Source: JAVBLV01 sp031553195 (GTDB lineage Bacteria; Bacteroidota; Bacteroidia; Bacteroidales; P3). From it: a DNA stretch of 64,000 nucleotides. A program made the translations under genes and the position numbers. The notes beneath the pieces were generated by a model. The model was given only the letters and a program-made list of their open reading frames with translations, was not told the origin of the DNA and made no database searches. The stretch spans positions 62,001 to 126,000 of the forward strand of contig JAVBLV010000001.1 of NCBI GenBank assembly GCA_031553195.1. Direction: 5' to 3'. This document shows, one piece after another, positions 44,771 to 53,712 of this stretch (positions within the stretch are counted from its first letter, which is position 1; every line of letters begins with the position of its first letter).

Positions 44771-46213
44771 ATGAAAAAATATATCACTACCTGGCAATTG
44801 GCGTTAATGACCGCCGCTGCCGTCATCAGCCTCAGGGGACTGCCAATGATGGGCAAAGAAGAATTCACCATGTTTTTTTATATCCTCTTTGCCACCATTT
44901 TATTCCTGATTCCGGCCGCATTGGTCGGAGCAGAATTGGGAAGCGCTTTTGCCGAAAAAGGCGGCGGCGTTTACACTTGGGTGAAAGAAGCCTTTAACGA
45001 ACGTTTAGGCTTTGCCGCCATTTTCTTGCAATGGATACAAAATGTGGTTTGGTATCCTACAGTGCTTTCTTTTGCGGCGGCAGCCATTGCTTTTCTTATT
45101 GGGGAACAAGCTCTTGCGCAGAACGGAATATATGTTGGAATTTTCTCCATTGCCATGTATTGGTTTGCCACTTGGGTTACCCTGAAAGGAACTTCGGTCG
45201 TTTCTAAAATCACAAGTCGTGGATTTTTATTGGGAACTGTATTGCCCGGCGTAATTATTATCATCATGGCTATTGTTTGGATAGCGACCGGGCAACCCAT
45301 TGCTATGGAACATATTCCGGCTACCGAAACCACTTTGATGGATGTAACCGCAGGACATGCTCACCCACGATTTTTCCCACATGTCAACAGTATTAGTAAT
45401 ATTGCTTTTTTAGCTGGAATCATTTTATTATTTGCCGGTGTGGAAGTGCATGCCGTACATGCCACTGAAATGAAGAATCCAAAGAAACAATTTCCGGCGG
45501 CCATATTTTTAGCAGCCATTATTGCTTTTGTACTTTTTACGTTGGGCTCGTTGGCCGTTTCCATTGTGATGCCTTATAAGGAAATCAACTTACAGGATGG
45601 ATTGATGCTTACCTTCGAACATTTATTCAACACGTTTCATATTGGATGGATGACCAACGTGTTGGGCGCTTTGGTTGCTTTTGGGGCTTTGGCGGGCGTT
45701 ATGTCGTGGATTTCGGGCCCAAGTCGTGGATTACTTTGGACAGCTCGCGACGGACAATTGCCCAAAACGTTGACAAAAACCAACAAAAACGGTATTCAAA
45801 TCAACATCTTAATAGTACAAGGAATTATCGTTACCATTCTTTCGTCTCTCTATTTTGTTATAGATGATGTGAGTGTGGCATTTTTCCTCTTAAGCGCCCT
45901 TACAATAGGGCTTTACCTGATTATGTATATGTTAATGTATGCCGCCGCTATTAAGTTACGGAAATCCCAACCCGATTTGCCGAGAATCTATAAAGTTCCG
46001 GGCGGGAAAACAGGTATGTGGATGGTTGCCGGCGTTGGATTTGTCGCCGTATTGTTTTCTTTTATCGTGGCCTTCTTCCCGCCGTCGCAATTACCTGTGG
46101 GAAGCCCTGAAATGTATGTAGGTTTAGTATTTGCAGGGAATGTGATATTCTTGATTATCCCTTTTATTATTAGCGCTATGCAGAAACGGAAGAAATTGAA
46201 AGTGGAAAATTGA
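44771..46213 (+). CDS. gadC: Glutamate:GABA antiporter (GadC)
   Basis: The 480-residue amino-acid/polyamine/organocation transporter exchanges external glutamate for internal GABA. It has 12 membrane segments; ISLRGLPMMGKEEFTMFFY, ALVGAELGSAFAEKGGGVYTWVKEA and AGVEVHAVHATEMKNPKK are GadC-typical stretches. E. coli GadC is 511 residues and ends in a C-plug that blocks the pore at neutral pH; this protein stops shortly after the last helix (FIISAMQKRKKLKVEN), so the plug is absent. It lies 119 bp behind gadB. Confidence 0.95.
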   Translation: MKKYITTWQLALMTAAAVISLRGLPMMGKEEFTMFFYILFATILFLIPAALVGAELGSAFAEKGGGVYTWVKEAFNERLGFAAIFLQWIQNVVWYPTVLSFAAAAIAFLIGEQALAQNGIYVGIFSIAMYWFATWVTLKGTSVVSKITSRGFLLGTVLPGVIIIIMAIVWIATGQPIAMEHIPATETTLMDVTAGHAHPRFFPHVNSISNIAFLAGIILLFAGVEVHAVHATEMKNPKKQFPAAIFLAAIIAFVLFTLGSLAVSIVMPYKEINLQDGLMLTFEHLFNTFHIGWMTNVLGALVAFGALAGVMSWISGPSRGLLWTARDGQLPKTLTKTNKNGIQINILIVQGIIVTILSSLYFVIDDVSVAFFLLSALTIGLYLIMYMLMYAAAIKLRKSQPDLPRIYKVPGGKTGMWMVAGVGFVAVLFSFIVAFFPPSQLPVGSPEMYVGLVFAGNVIFLIIPFIISAMQKRKKLKVEN

Positions 46214-46469
46214 GAGTTGAAAGTGATTTTTTTGTGGAAAACGTTTTTAACGATGAATTTTTTAATTTGAGGATTTAGAAACGATTTTATGGTTGAAAAT
46301 GGAAAAATTCCATAGTACAGAATTTTGTGAAAACACAGAAAATTAAAAACGAATAGAACCAAATATATATAACACAGCAAAGTATAATAAACGATGAATA
46401 TGAACGCAGAACGATGAATTTTTTTTGTCATCTATTATAATTATTCACTATTCAAAGCCAACAAACAAT

Positions 46470-47882
46470 ATGAGTTTTAAAAAATCATCAAGCATATTAT
46501 TATGGTTGGTTGCCGTAGGTTACTTTATGCAGACTTTAGATACCACTATTGTCAATACCGCTATTCCGAGCATGGCGGCAAGTTTGCACGAAAGTCCCCT
46601 GAAAATGCAAGCGGTAGTAGTTTCTTATACCTTGGTAATGGCTGTAATGATTTTGGTCAGCGGTTGGCTAGCCGATAAATTCGGAACGCGGAGAGTTTAT
46701 CTGTTGTCGATATTTTTATTCACTTTGGGTTCTTTTTTTTGCGCCAATTCCAAAACCCTGGCGGAATTGATTATTTCCCGCGTAATTCAAGGAATGGGCG
46801 GAGCTATGTTGCAACCTGTCGGACGCTTGGCGGTATTGCGCGCCTTTCCGCATGAAAAATTTCTGAAAGCCATTAGCTTTGTTACTATTCCGGCTATGAT
46901 AGGTCCTTTGTTAGGCCCTACTTTAGGCGGATGGTTGTCGCAAACGTTTTCGTGGCATTGGATTTTCCTGATTAATATTCCTATCGGAATTATCGGTTTC
47001 ATTTCTTCTTTCTTTTATATGGAAGATTACAAAGCCAAAACCAATACTTTCGACATCTTGGGTTTTATTATGCTGGCATTGGGAATGATAATGGTTTCTT
47101 ATGCGTTAGACGGCATAGTGGAATTAGGTATGCGAAGGGCGACGGCTATTTTATTTACCGTTATCGGATTGATATTTATTGCCGGTTATTGGTTGCACGC
47201 ATCTCATAAGAAAAATGCCATTTTTCCTATGGATTTGTTTAAAGTAAGAACCTTCCGGGTAGGAATCCTGGGAAATTTCTTTTCACGTCTTGGCGGCAAT
47301 GGTATTCCATTTTTGTTGCCGTTGTTTTTTCAAGTTGGATTAGGGTATTCGCCTTTAAAATCAGGGCTAATGATGTTGCCTTCCGCTTTGTCAAGCATTT
47401 TAATGAAGAGATTGGGCGTAAGTTTGATTTATCGGATTGGCTATAGGAAGACTTTATTAACCAACACTATTGCCTTGGGAAGCGTTTTGGCGGCCTTTAG
47501 TCTAATGTCAGGCTCCATGCCGATATGGGTAATGTTTATCTTGCTATTTTTGTTTGGCGGAATTAATTCATTACAGTTTTCGGCTATGAACAGCATTACC
47601 CTAAAAGATTTGGATGATACACAGGCAAGCAGCGGCAATAGTTTTTTATCTATGATTATGATTTTTTCCATGACTCTAGGCGTAGCCCTTTGCGCCGCCC
47701 TGTTGGCTATGTTTAACGATATGTCAAAAATACAATCTAACGATAATCAATTATTTGCATTTCATATGTCGTTTATTTGCATAGGAATCATTTCGATAAT
47801 CACAGCCGTTATTTTTGCACAACTTCCTAGAAAAGAAGGAACTATTATTTACCATAGAGAACATAAAGTACGCCAAATATAA
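46470..47882 (+). CDS. MFS drug exporter, DHA2 (EmrB/MdtD-like)
   Basis: The protein of about 470 residues has 14 predicted membrane segments. The first helix contains FMQTLDTTIVNTAIPSMA, the DHA2 hallmark; the loop after helix 2 has GWLADKFGTRRVY, and motif C is in GPLLGPTLGGWLSQ. Such proteins export drugs or other amphiphiles by proton exchange. The chosen ATG is 46470; an upstream TTG at 46425 would add 15 unlikely residues. Context suggests part of the acid-resistance region, but its substrate is unknown. Confidence 0.88.
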   Translation: MSFKKSSSILLWLVAVGYFMQTLDTTIVNTAIPSMAASLHESPLKMQAVVVSYTLVMAVMILVSGWLADKFGTRRVYLLSIFLFTLGSFFCANSKTLAELIISRVIQGMGGAMLQPVGRLAVLRAFPHEKFLKAISFVTIPAMIGPLLGPTLGGWLSQTFSWHWIFLINIPIGIIGFISSFFYMEDYKAKTNTFDILGFIMLALGMIMVSYALDGIVELGMRRATAILFTVIGLIFIAGYWLHASHKKNAIFPMDLFKVRTFRVGILGNFFSRLGGNGIPFLLPLFFQVGLGYSPLKSGLMMLPSALSSILMKRLGVSLIYRIGYRKTLLTNTIALGSVLAAFSLMSGSMPIWVMFILLFLFGGINSLQFSAMNSITLKDLDDTQASSGNSFLSMIMIFSMTLGVALCAALLAMFNDMSKIQSNDNQLFAFHMSFICIGIISIITAVIFAQLPRKEGTIIYHREHKVRQI

Positions 47883-47947
47883 ATTGTAAAGCTTTTCTGT
47901 TGGAGTTCTTGGTAATCAAAATTATTTGAACAATAAAAACAAACACG

Positions 47948-49249
47948 ATGAAAACTAAAAAAGAGATCTATTTGAAATATCTATACCTACTGGGGGTATT
48001 TATTATTCAAAGTTTTCAAGCCGGGGGACAAGATACCAACTTTCAGCAATTGCAAACCCAAATAACCCGGCTTGAACAAAAAATAAAATATTTGGATACC
48101 ACAATTCGTTGTTTCGAACGCGACAGCCTCGCTGCTCCTACCCGTAACGATATTGAAAATCATCGGTTGCAGGGGTTGGTTATTACCGATATTAAAAGAA
48201 TATCCTTACAAATCGGCGGATTTGTACAAGCGGATTTTATACATGATTTTATGGAAATGACCAATAGAGACGCCTTTCAAACTTCATCCATTGTTGTTCA
48301 GACAGATCATCACAACAACACGGAATTCAGTATACGGCAATCCCGGCTAAACTTTTCAGCTAAGGGCCCTACTCAATTCGGTGATTTTTTTGCTCTGCTT
48401 GAATTTGATTTATGGGGACCTAACGGAACGTCTAATCCCCGGATTCGCCATGCTTGGATCAATATAGGAAAATGGGGATTCGGACAATACTGGAGTAATT
48501 TTACAGACAATGATACATGGCCCAATTTAATTGACTTCTGGGGACCGAATGCCGCTATTTGGAAACGACAGGTGCAAATCCGGTTTACGCAACCTCTAAA
48601 TAAGCATAATGTTTTGGCTTTTTCTTTAGAACAACCAGGTTCAGATGTAACCTTCCCTGTTGATTCTACTTCTTGGACTGTACGAACTTTGTACCCTGAT
48701 TTTATCGGTAGTTATACTTTAAATTGGAACGATAACAACAGCCATATCAAATTAAGCGGATTGTTACACCCGATTTCGTACGAGACAAATACCGAAAAAA
48801 CTCAAAATATTATAGCAGGCGCCTTTAATATTGCAGGAAATATCCGTACGTTCGGTAACGATGCATTAAAATTTCAGGCTTCTTATGGAACCGGTTACGC
48901 CCGGTATAATGAAGATCTTAGCGGGATGGGTTATGAGGCTATGCCTAATCCTATGAACGGATACGAATTAGAATCTGTCATGCAATATTACTTTTGGATT
49001 TTCTACGACCATTGGTGGGGTAAAAAGTTCAGTTCCACCATTGGTTGGGGACATGTAGGAATTAATCGGGAAGATTATTTTGCACCCGCAACCATTTCTT
49101 ATACAAACTATGGCGCAGTGAACTTCCTTTGGTATCCAAACAAGTATTTCAAAACAGGAATAGAATTTCTTTATGGCAATCGCAAGAACCATAACGGAGA
49201 AACCGGCGAGAATTTCAGGATTCAGTATAGCGCTTTTGTAAGGTTATAA
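47948..49249 (+). CDS. DcaP-like trimeric porin
   Basis: The 433-residue protein has a signal peptide (about 1-28), a coiled-coil segment (about 30-58, QQLQTQITRLEQKIKYLD) and a beta barrel that starts at LQIGGFVQADFI. FSIRQSRLNFSAKGPT and LEFDLWGPNGTSNPRIRHAWI are the family's conserved strands. DcaP-like porins with a periplasmic coiled coil take up small acids or sugars. It ends FRIQYSAFVRL with a terminal hydrophobic strand. It follows the MFS gene by 65 bp and ends at a bidirectional terminator. Confidence 0.86.
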   Translation: MKTKKEIYLKYLYLLGVFIIQSFQAGGQDTNFQQLQTQITRLEQKIKYLDTTIRCFERDSLAAPTRNDIENHRLQGLVITDIKRISLQIGGFVQADFIHDFMEMTNRDAFQTSSIVVQTDHHNNTEFSIRQSRLNFSAKGPTQFGDFFALLEFDLWGPNGTSNPRIRHAWINIGKWGFGQYWSNFTDNDTWPNLIDFWGPNAAIWKRQVQIRFTQPLNKHNVLAFSLEQPGSDVTFPVDSTSWTVRTLYPDFIGSYTLNWNDNNSHIKLSGLLHPISYETNTEKTQNIIAGAFNIAGNIRTFGNDALKFQASYGTGYARYNEDLSGMGYEAMPNPMNGYELESVMQYYFWIFYDHWWGKKFSSTIGWGHVGINREDYFAPATISYTNYGAVNFLWYPNKYFKTGIEFLYGNRKNHNGETGENFRIQYSAFVRL

Positions 49250-49253
49250 TGAA

Positions 49254-49282
49254 AAAACAGGTATCGTAACAATACCTGTTTT
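49254..49282. terminator. Bidirectional terminator
   Basis: AAAACAGGTAT (49254-49264) pairs with ATACCTGTTTT (49272-49282). It separates the plus-strand porin from the minus-strand aminotransferase. Confidence 0.8.
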
Positions 49283-49314
49283 AATTCATTTATTGAGAAC
49301 AGGATTAATTTCTA

Positions 49315-50631
49315 TTATTTTTGATGCTCTTTATGGAATTGTTGTAAACGCTTTTCCAATTCGGGTAACTGGGAGCGTTTAATCAGAGATACGCAAGCGC
49401 GGATTCCTTCGGTTCGTTGACTTCCGGTAATACCTAATGCAATTGCACTGATTCCATAGTGGACCAATTCCGTTAATAAATCTTCCCCACTAAATCCCGG
49501 ATAAGAAAAAGTAAAGTAAAATCCATCGGCGATAGGTTCATCTAAATCTTTGTCGTACACAATTTTAAATCCATTCTCGACAAACATTTTCTTCATTATC
49601 TTTGCCTTTTCTCCATATTCTTTTACATCCTCTACAAAGTTATAGCGTCCTTCATTAACGGCTTTCAAAATAGCGGTTAAGGCATATTGTGGAGAATGCG
49701 CCGTTCCGGAGCTTAAAACATACAAAGAACCAAAAACCATTGCTCTTCCAAAGCTGTCGGTGTTATAATATTTTCGTAGTTCTTCCGATTTGGAATTAAA
49801 TAACGTAGGGCTAATTACCATCATCCCAATACGTTGTCCTGCATAACTAAACGATTTTGAGCTTGATATCAATAGAATGTATTTCTCGGTGTATTTTCCT
49901 ACCGAAGGTTGATAAGGAGGCACTCCGGGTTTTGAATAGTCTTTGCGAAAATCCATTGCAAAATAAGCCAAATCTTCGATCACAACAACATCGTATTTAG
50001 AAGCTAATTCGCCGATAATTCTCAATTCCTGATCGGTGAAACAAATCCACGAAGGGTTGTTAGGGTTTGAATAAAGCATGCAACTAATGTCGCCTTTCGA
50101 CAGATAAGATTCCAATTTTGCTCTTAATTTTTCGCCCCTATAATCATAAACGTCGAAACTTTCAGTAGGAATTCCTAATATTTGACATTGTTGTTTTTGA
50201 ACAGGGAAACCCGGATCGACAAATAAAACTTTATTCTTTTTTCCGTTCATTCTACTAATCGTAAGAAACGAAGCAAACCCCCCTTGCATAGAGCCTACAG
50301 TTGGCAAACAACATTCGGTGGGGATATCCAGGTCGACAAAATTCTTCACAAATAATGAAATTTGCGATTTTAATTCGTCGGTTCCATAAATCTCGGGATA
50401 AATGGATGCTACTCCATTACGTAGCGCTTCTATTTCAGCTTCTACGCCAATTTGAGACGCCGGAAGCCCGGGAATACCCATTTCCATTTTAATAAATTCT
50501 ACCCCGGTTTCTTTTTCGATGTCTTGAATCATCTTTTTTACTTCGCGGATAGACGCTTTGCCAATGTTTTGTATACTGTTTTTTTGAGCGATTTTTGCGA
50601 CAAGTTCGCGGTTTAATGGTATGTTGTTCAT
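49315..50631 (-). CDS. Class I/II PLP-dependent aminotransferase
   Basis: The 438-residue enzyme has the PLP lysine in SSSKSFSYAGQRIG (Lys259), NPNNPS (189-194) and IEDLAY for cofactor binding, and the C-terminal substrate Arg in EGIRACVSL. It belongs to fold type I and resembles aspartate/alanine-type aminotransferases. The substrate cannot be read from sequence. It starts 26 bp after the DUF4835 gene and is likely in the same operon. Confidence 0.88.
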   Translation of the reverse strand: MNNIPLNRELVAKIAQKNSIQNIGKASIREVKKMIQDIEKETGVEFIKMEMGIPGLPASQIGVEAEIEALRNGVASIYPEIYGTDELKSQISLFVKNFVDLDIPTECCLPTVGSMQGGFASFLTISRMNGKKNKVLFVDPGFPVQKQQCQILGIPTESFDVYDYRGEKLRAKLESYLSKGDISCMLYSNPNNPSWICFTDQELRIIGELASKYDVVVIEDLAYFAMDFRKDYSKPGVPPYQPSVGKYTEKYILLISSSKSFSYAGQRIGMMVISPTLFNSKSEELRKYYNTDSFGRAMVFGSLYVLSSGTAHSPQYALTAILKAVNEGRYNFVEDVKEYGEKAKIMKKMFVENGFKIVYDKDLDEPIADGFYFTFSYPGFSGEDLLTELVHYGISAIALGITGSQRTEGIRACVSLIKRSQLPELEKRLQQFHKEHQK

Positions 50632-50657
50632 TACAAATATTATTTTTAAGTATCTAA

Positions 50658-51566
50658 TTAAGGATTAAATGCGCTTTTAACCTTATTCACATTAATAGGA
50701 CTTATTAACCTGATTGCTTCTAATACATCGGTCTTTTCCGGCTCGGAAGCAGGGGTAAAAATACTGATGATTTCGCTGATTTTTGCATCGCCAAATAATT
50801 GCACGGCAAATAAATTCTGTTTTTCTTTGGTTACCGCTTGCACAAGTTTTAAAGCTTCAATAATGCTGGCGCGGGCTTTTGTTTGATTGACGCTCATCAT
50901 GTCCAACCCTAAACGATGATATTGATAATTGGCTTCTCTCAAACCTTTGTATAAGGGGTTGGTATAATTTTCTATCAACCAATATTTATTTTTACTTCCT
51001 TCAAAGGATTTCCATCCCTTAGAGTCCGATTTGTCCGCTGTTTGAACAATAGTTTGAGCCATCGTAAAAAATGTCGTTCCGCCGTATTGAGAATAAGAAT
51101 CAAAATCGAGTCCGAGAAGAATATATAAGTAGAAAGCAATGGTCGATGAAAGATTAGTGTAATATGTGTTAGAAGAAAACTCGATAGGAACGGTTTCATC
51201 GTAGGTGAAAACAAATTCAGGTTCCATATAATTAAACATCGTCGTCGTATAGTTGGAATTATATACAGGCCGGCGCGACTGTATGTTTAGTTGCGCTTTA
51301 AAAGTTGTTCTGGAAGTTTGTTCGGAAATAATAAGTCCGATGCTACAGTCTATCTTTTCTTCAGGTTTAAATGTATAGTTTGTCCATTTACGGTTATTTA
51401 TGAAGTTTTCAAGAGCCGCTTTCATCGTTTCGAACACTCTTTTATCTGTCGATTGTACTTGTTGCGCGCTTACCGAAACCTGACATCTGAATTCCTGCGC
51501 TTTTACCTTCGGGAAGAAGAAAAAACACAAATAAGAAAATAAAAAAACGACAAAATATTTCTTCAT
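50658..51566 (-). CDS. DUF4835 family protein
   Basis: The 302-residue protein has a signal peptide (KKYFVVFLFSYLCFFFFPKVKAQ) and the DUF4835 opening EFRCQVSVSAQQVQSTDKRVF. Later segments TIAFYLYILLGLDFDSYSQYGG and EANYQYHRLGLDMMS are also conserved. The family is found throughout Bacteroidota, usually next to coaBC or recN, and is predicted to be periplasmic or surface-attached; the function is unknown. A -7 box lies 19 bp upstream. Confidence 0.87.
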   Translation of the reverse strand: MKKYFVVFLFSYLCFFFFPKVKAQEFRCQVSVSAQQVQSTDKRVFETMKAALENFINNRKWTNYTFKPEEKIDCSIGLIISEQTSRTTFKAQLNIQSRRPVYNSNYTTTMFNYMEPEFVFTYDETVPIEFSSNTYYTNLSSTIAFYLYILLGLDFDSYSQYGGTTFFTMAQTIVQTADKSDSKGWKSFEGSKNKYWLIENYTNPLYKGLREANYQYHRLGLDMMSVNQTKARASIIEALKLVQAVTKEKQNLFAVQLFGDAKISEIISIFTPASEPEKTDVLEAIRLISPINVNKVKSAFNP

Positions 51567-51584
51567 AATATGACCACAATGATT

Positions 51585-51592
51585 GCAAAAGT
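51585..51592 (-). promoter_or_regulatory. -7 promoter element of the DUF4835 gene
   Basis: The minus strand reads TACTTTTG 18 bp before the start codon at 51566, a TAnnTTTG match. Confidence 0.55.
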
Positions 51593-51749
51593 AGCTAATT
51601 TTTCAATGTCCAATTATTTCAAAAAGAGTAAAAATGAAATCCTGCGCCCTGTTTACATTTAAGTAACAGTTCAAATTTTATTGCGCAAATTTCAGATACC
51701 TAATTCCCTTTTTTCTTGAGGACTGTTATTTTCGCTTATACCTTACGAA

Positions 51750-52937
51750 TCAGAAGAGAGACGATAGTTTTTCCACAATATCGATAGCCGCTTCCTTTTT
51801 AGATTTTAGTTCAAAAGCTTCGATGTTCCCCTCTTTATCCAAAATTGTAATTTTATTTGTCGGAACTGCAAAACCGGCCCCTTCGTCGTTAAGCGAATTT
51901 AAAACGATAAAATCAAGGTTTTTATTTTTCAATTTTTGTTTTGCATTCTCAATTTCACTTTCCGTTTCCAGGGCAAAACCGACTAACTTCTGATTTGATT
52001 TTTTTTGTTGTCCCAATGAAGCCAAAATGTCTTTTGTTTGTACAAGATTGATATTTAACGTATCATCTGATTTTTTTATTTTATTGGCAGAAAATTCTTT
52101 GGGTGAAAAATCGGCTACGGCCGCCGATAATATAGCCGCATCGGAAGAAGGAAAGTATTTCTCGCAAAGTTCATACATTTGTTGAGCCGATTCTATGTTT
52201 AAACGAACAACATTTGGATGGGAGATTGTTAAATGTGTGGGACCTGCTATCAGAGTGACTTTTGCACCCCGGTTTGCCAACGTTTCGGCAATAGAAAAGC
52301 CCATCAAACCAGTAGAAAAATTCCCGATATAACGAACAGCGTCAATCTTTTCGTAGGTAGGACCTGCTGTTACCAAAATGCTTTTTCCTGTCAAAGAAGT
52401 TGTTTTTTGAAAAAAGTTTTCAATAAAACGAACAATATTTTCGGGTTCTTCCATTCGTCCTTTGCCTTCGTAGCCGCAAGCCAAATCGCCAATTGCCGGC
52501 TCAATCAGATGAATGTCGTTCGATTTTAATGTAGATAAGTTCTTTTGTACGCTGAAATGTTCATACATCTTACAGTTCATACTTGGACAAATAAACAAAG
52601 GTTTTGAAAAAGCCAACAAAGTAGTTGACAATGCGTCGTCGGCAATTCCATTTGCTAATTTTCCGATAATATTGGCGGTTGCAGGGGCTAAGATCATCAA
52701 GTCTGCCCAATCGGTCAATGCAATATGTTCTGTTGAATACTCATTGTCCGAAGAAAACATATCGAAATAAATATTATTTTGCGTAAGCGTTTCTAATGTT
52801 TTTTGAGTTACAAATTCCAATCCGCTCTGGGTAATAACAACTTTGACTTCCGCCCCTGTTTTTTTTAGCAAACGAATAAGCGAAGGGATTTTATAAGCGG
52901 CAATTCCGCCGCTGATGCCAATAAGTATTCTGTTCAT
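51750..52937 (-). CDS. coaBC: CoaBC: phosphopantothenate-cysteine ligase / decarboxylase
   Basis: The 395-residue fusion makes 4'-phosphopantetheine for coenzyme A. The CoaC half (1 to about 180) has GGIAAYK (10-16), catalytic His71 in EHIALTDWAD, Asn121 in CPSMN, and the redox Cys154 in DLACGYEGKGRM. The CoaB half follows with VTAGPTYEKIDAVRYIGNFS. The fusion is typical of bacteria. Downstream is DUF4835. The promoter region abuts MITE copy E. Confidence 0.96.
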   Translation of the reverse strand: MNRILIGISGGIAAYKIPSLIRLLKKTGAEVKVVITQSGLEFVTQKTLETLTQNNIYFDMFSSDNEYSTEHIALTDWADLMILAPATANIIGKLANGIADDALSTTLLAFSKPLFICPSMNCKMYEHFSVQKNLSTLKSNDIHLIEPAIGDLACGYEGKGRMEEPENIVRFIENFFQKTTSLTGKSILVTAGPTYEKIDAVRYIGNFSTGLMGFSIAETLANRGAKVTLIAGPTHLTISHPNVVRLNIESAQQMYELCEKYFPSSDAAILSAAVADFSPKEFSANKIKKSDDTLNINLVQTKDILASLGQQKKSNQKLVGFALETESEIENAKQKLKNKNLDFIVLNSLNDEGAGFAVPTNKITILDKEGNIEAFELKSKKEAAIDIVEKLSSLF

Positions 52938-53041
52938 AAATATTCCGTCCTTCTTTTATTTTTTATTGAACTCTTTTTCGGACAATTTCATTTTTTGCCT
53001 TCGAGAAAATAACGGATTTTGGTTTGTAATCTTTTATTGAA

Positions 53042-53049
53042 CAAAGGTA
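53042..53049 (-). promoter_or_regulatory. -7 promoter element of coaBC
   Basis: The minus strand reads TACCTTTG 104 bp before the coaBC start. MITE copy E begins at 53069, where the -33 box would be expected. Confidence 0.55.
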
Positions 53050-53065
53050 CAATTTAATTTTTGCT

Positions 53066-53219
53066 TAAGAAGCTGTCTAAATTTTTCGAGAAAAGATTTT
53101 GAGAAATAAAAACAGCGAGTTTGAAGACGGAATTTTTCAAGAATAGTAGAGCTATTTAGTAAAGATTCTGACAAAAAAGAGCGTTTTTAGGATTAAAATA
53201 CTTCGTAGAAAAATTCTAA
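53066..53219 (-). mobile_element. MITE copy E (148 bp, TAA duplication, right end shortened)
   Basis: The element is 53069-53216, flanked by TAA at 53066-53068 and 53217-53219. The left end is GAAGCTGTCTAAA; the right end has lost about 12 bases of the inverted repeat but still closes in TTC before TAA. Confidence 0.82.
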
Positions 53220-53397
53220 TATCCGATATTTTTATTCAGCTCGCATATAATTGATAGGATGTTTTAAACTACCGGATCTCTAAAACTGGTATTTATACCA
53301 ATTGGAATTTGTAATTAGTCCGCAAAATAATCATTGTTCTAATCGCAATCAATTATATTCCAAATATTTTGGAAACATTTGAAGTCTGAAAGGTTGG

Positions 53398-53619
53398 ACT
53401 ATCTTCAATATGCAAATGGTATAACGAGGAGCGGCAAATGCCGCTTATTTCACTTTTTTTGATTTGGGAGTTGGTCTCGGCACAGCCATAGGCGGATTAA
53501 TCATAGAAAAATTGAGTTTCCAATACCTGTATGCTGTTTGCGCCAGTTTTGCTCATTTAGGGATTGATTTATTTTTTACGGTATCGGCAGGCTATTTTAA
53601 GAGAAATAAATTAAAATAA
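53398..53619 (+). pseudogene. C-terminal remnant of an MFS transporter
   Basis: The frame reads TIFNMQMV, a stop (TAA 53422-53424), then RGAANAAYFTFFDLGVGLGT, AIGGLIIEKLSF, a hydrophobic stretch and a stop at 53617-53619. RGAANAxYFTFFDLGxGLG is the motif before helix 11 of many MFS exporters. The N-terminal ten helices are missing and a stop interrupts the rest. It lies 180 bp past MITE copy E. Confidence 0.75.
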
Positions 53620-53628
53620 TACAGAATA

Positions 53629-53685
53629 AAAAATGGACTCGTCCTAAATAAACCCACTCCGTTTATTTAGGACGAGTCCATTTTT
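53629..53685. terminator. Bidirectional terminator with a perfect 25-bp stem
   Basis: The arms 53629-53653 and 53661-53685 are perfectly complementary, begin with A5 and end with T5, and enclose a 7-base loop. It serves the minus-strand M16 peptidase and, formerly, the plus-strand MFS gene. Confidence 0.9.
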
Positions 53686-53712
53686 CTTATACCAAGAACT
53701 GCTTTAAGAAGC

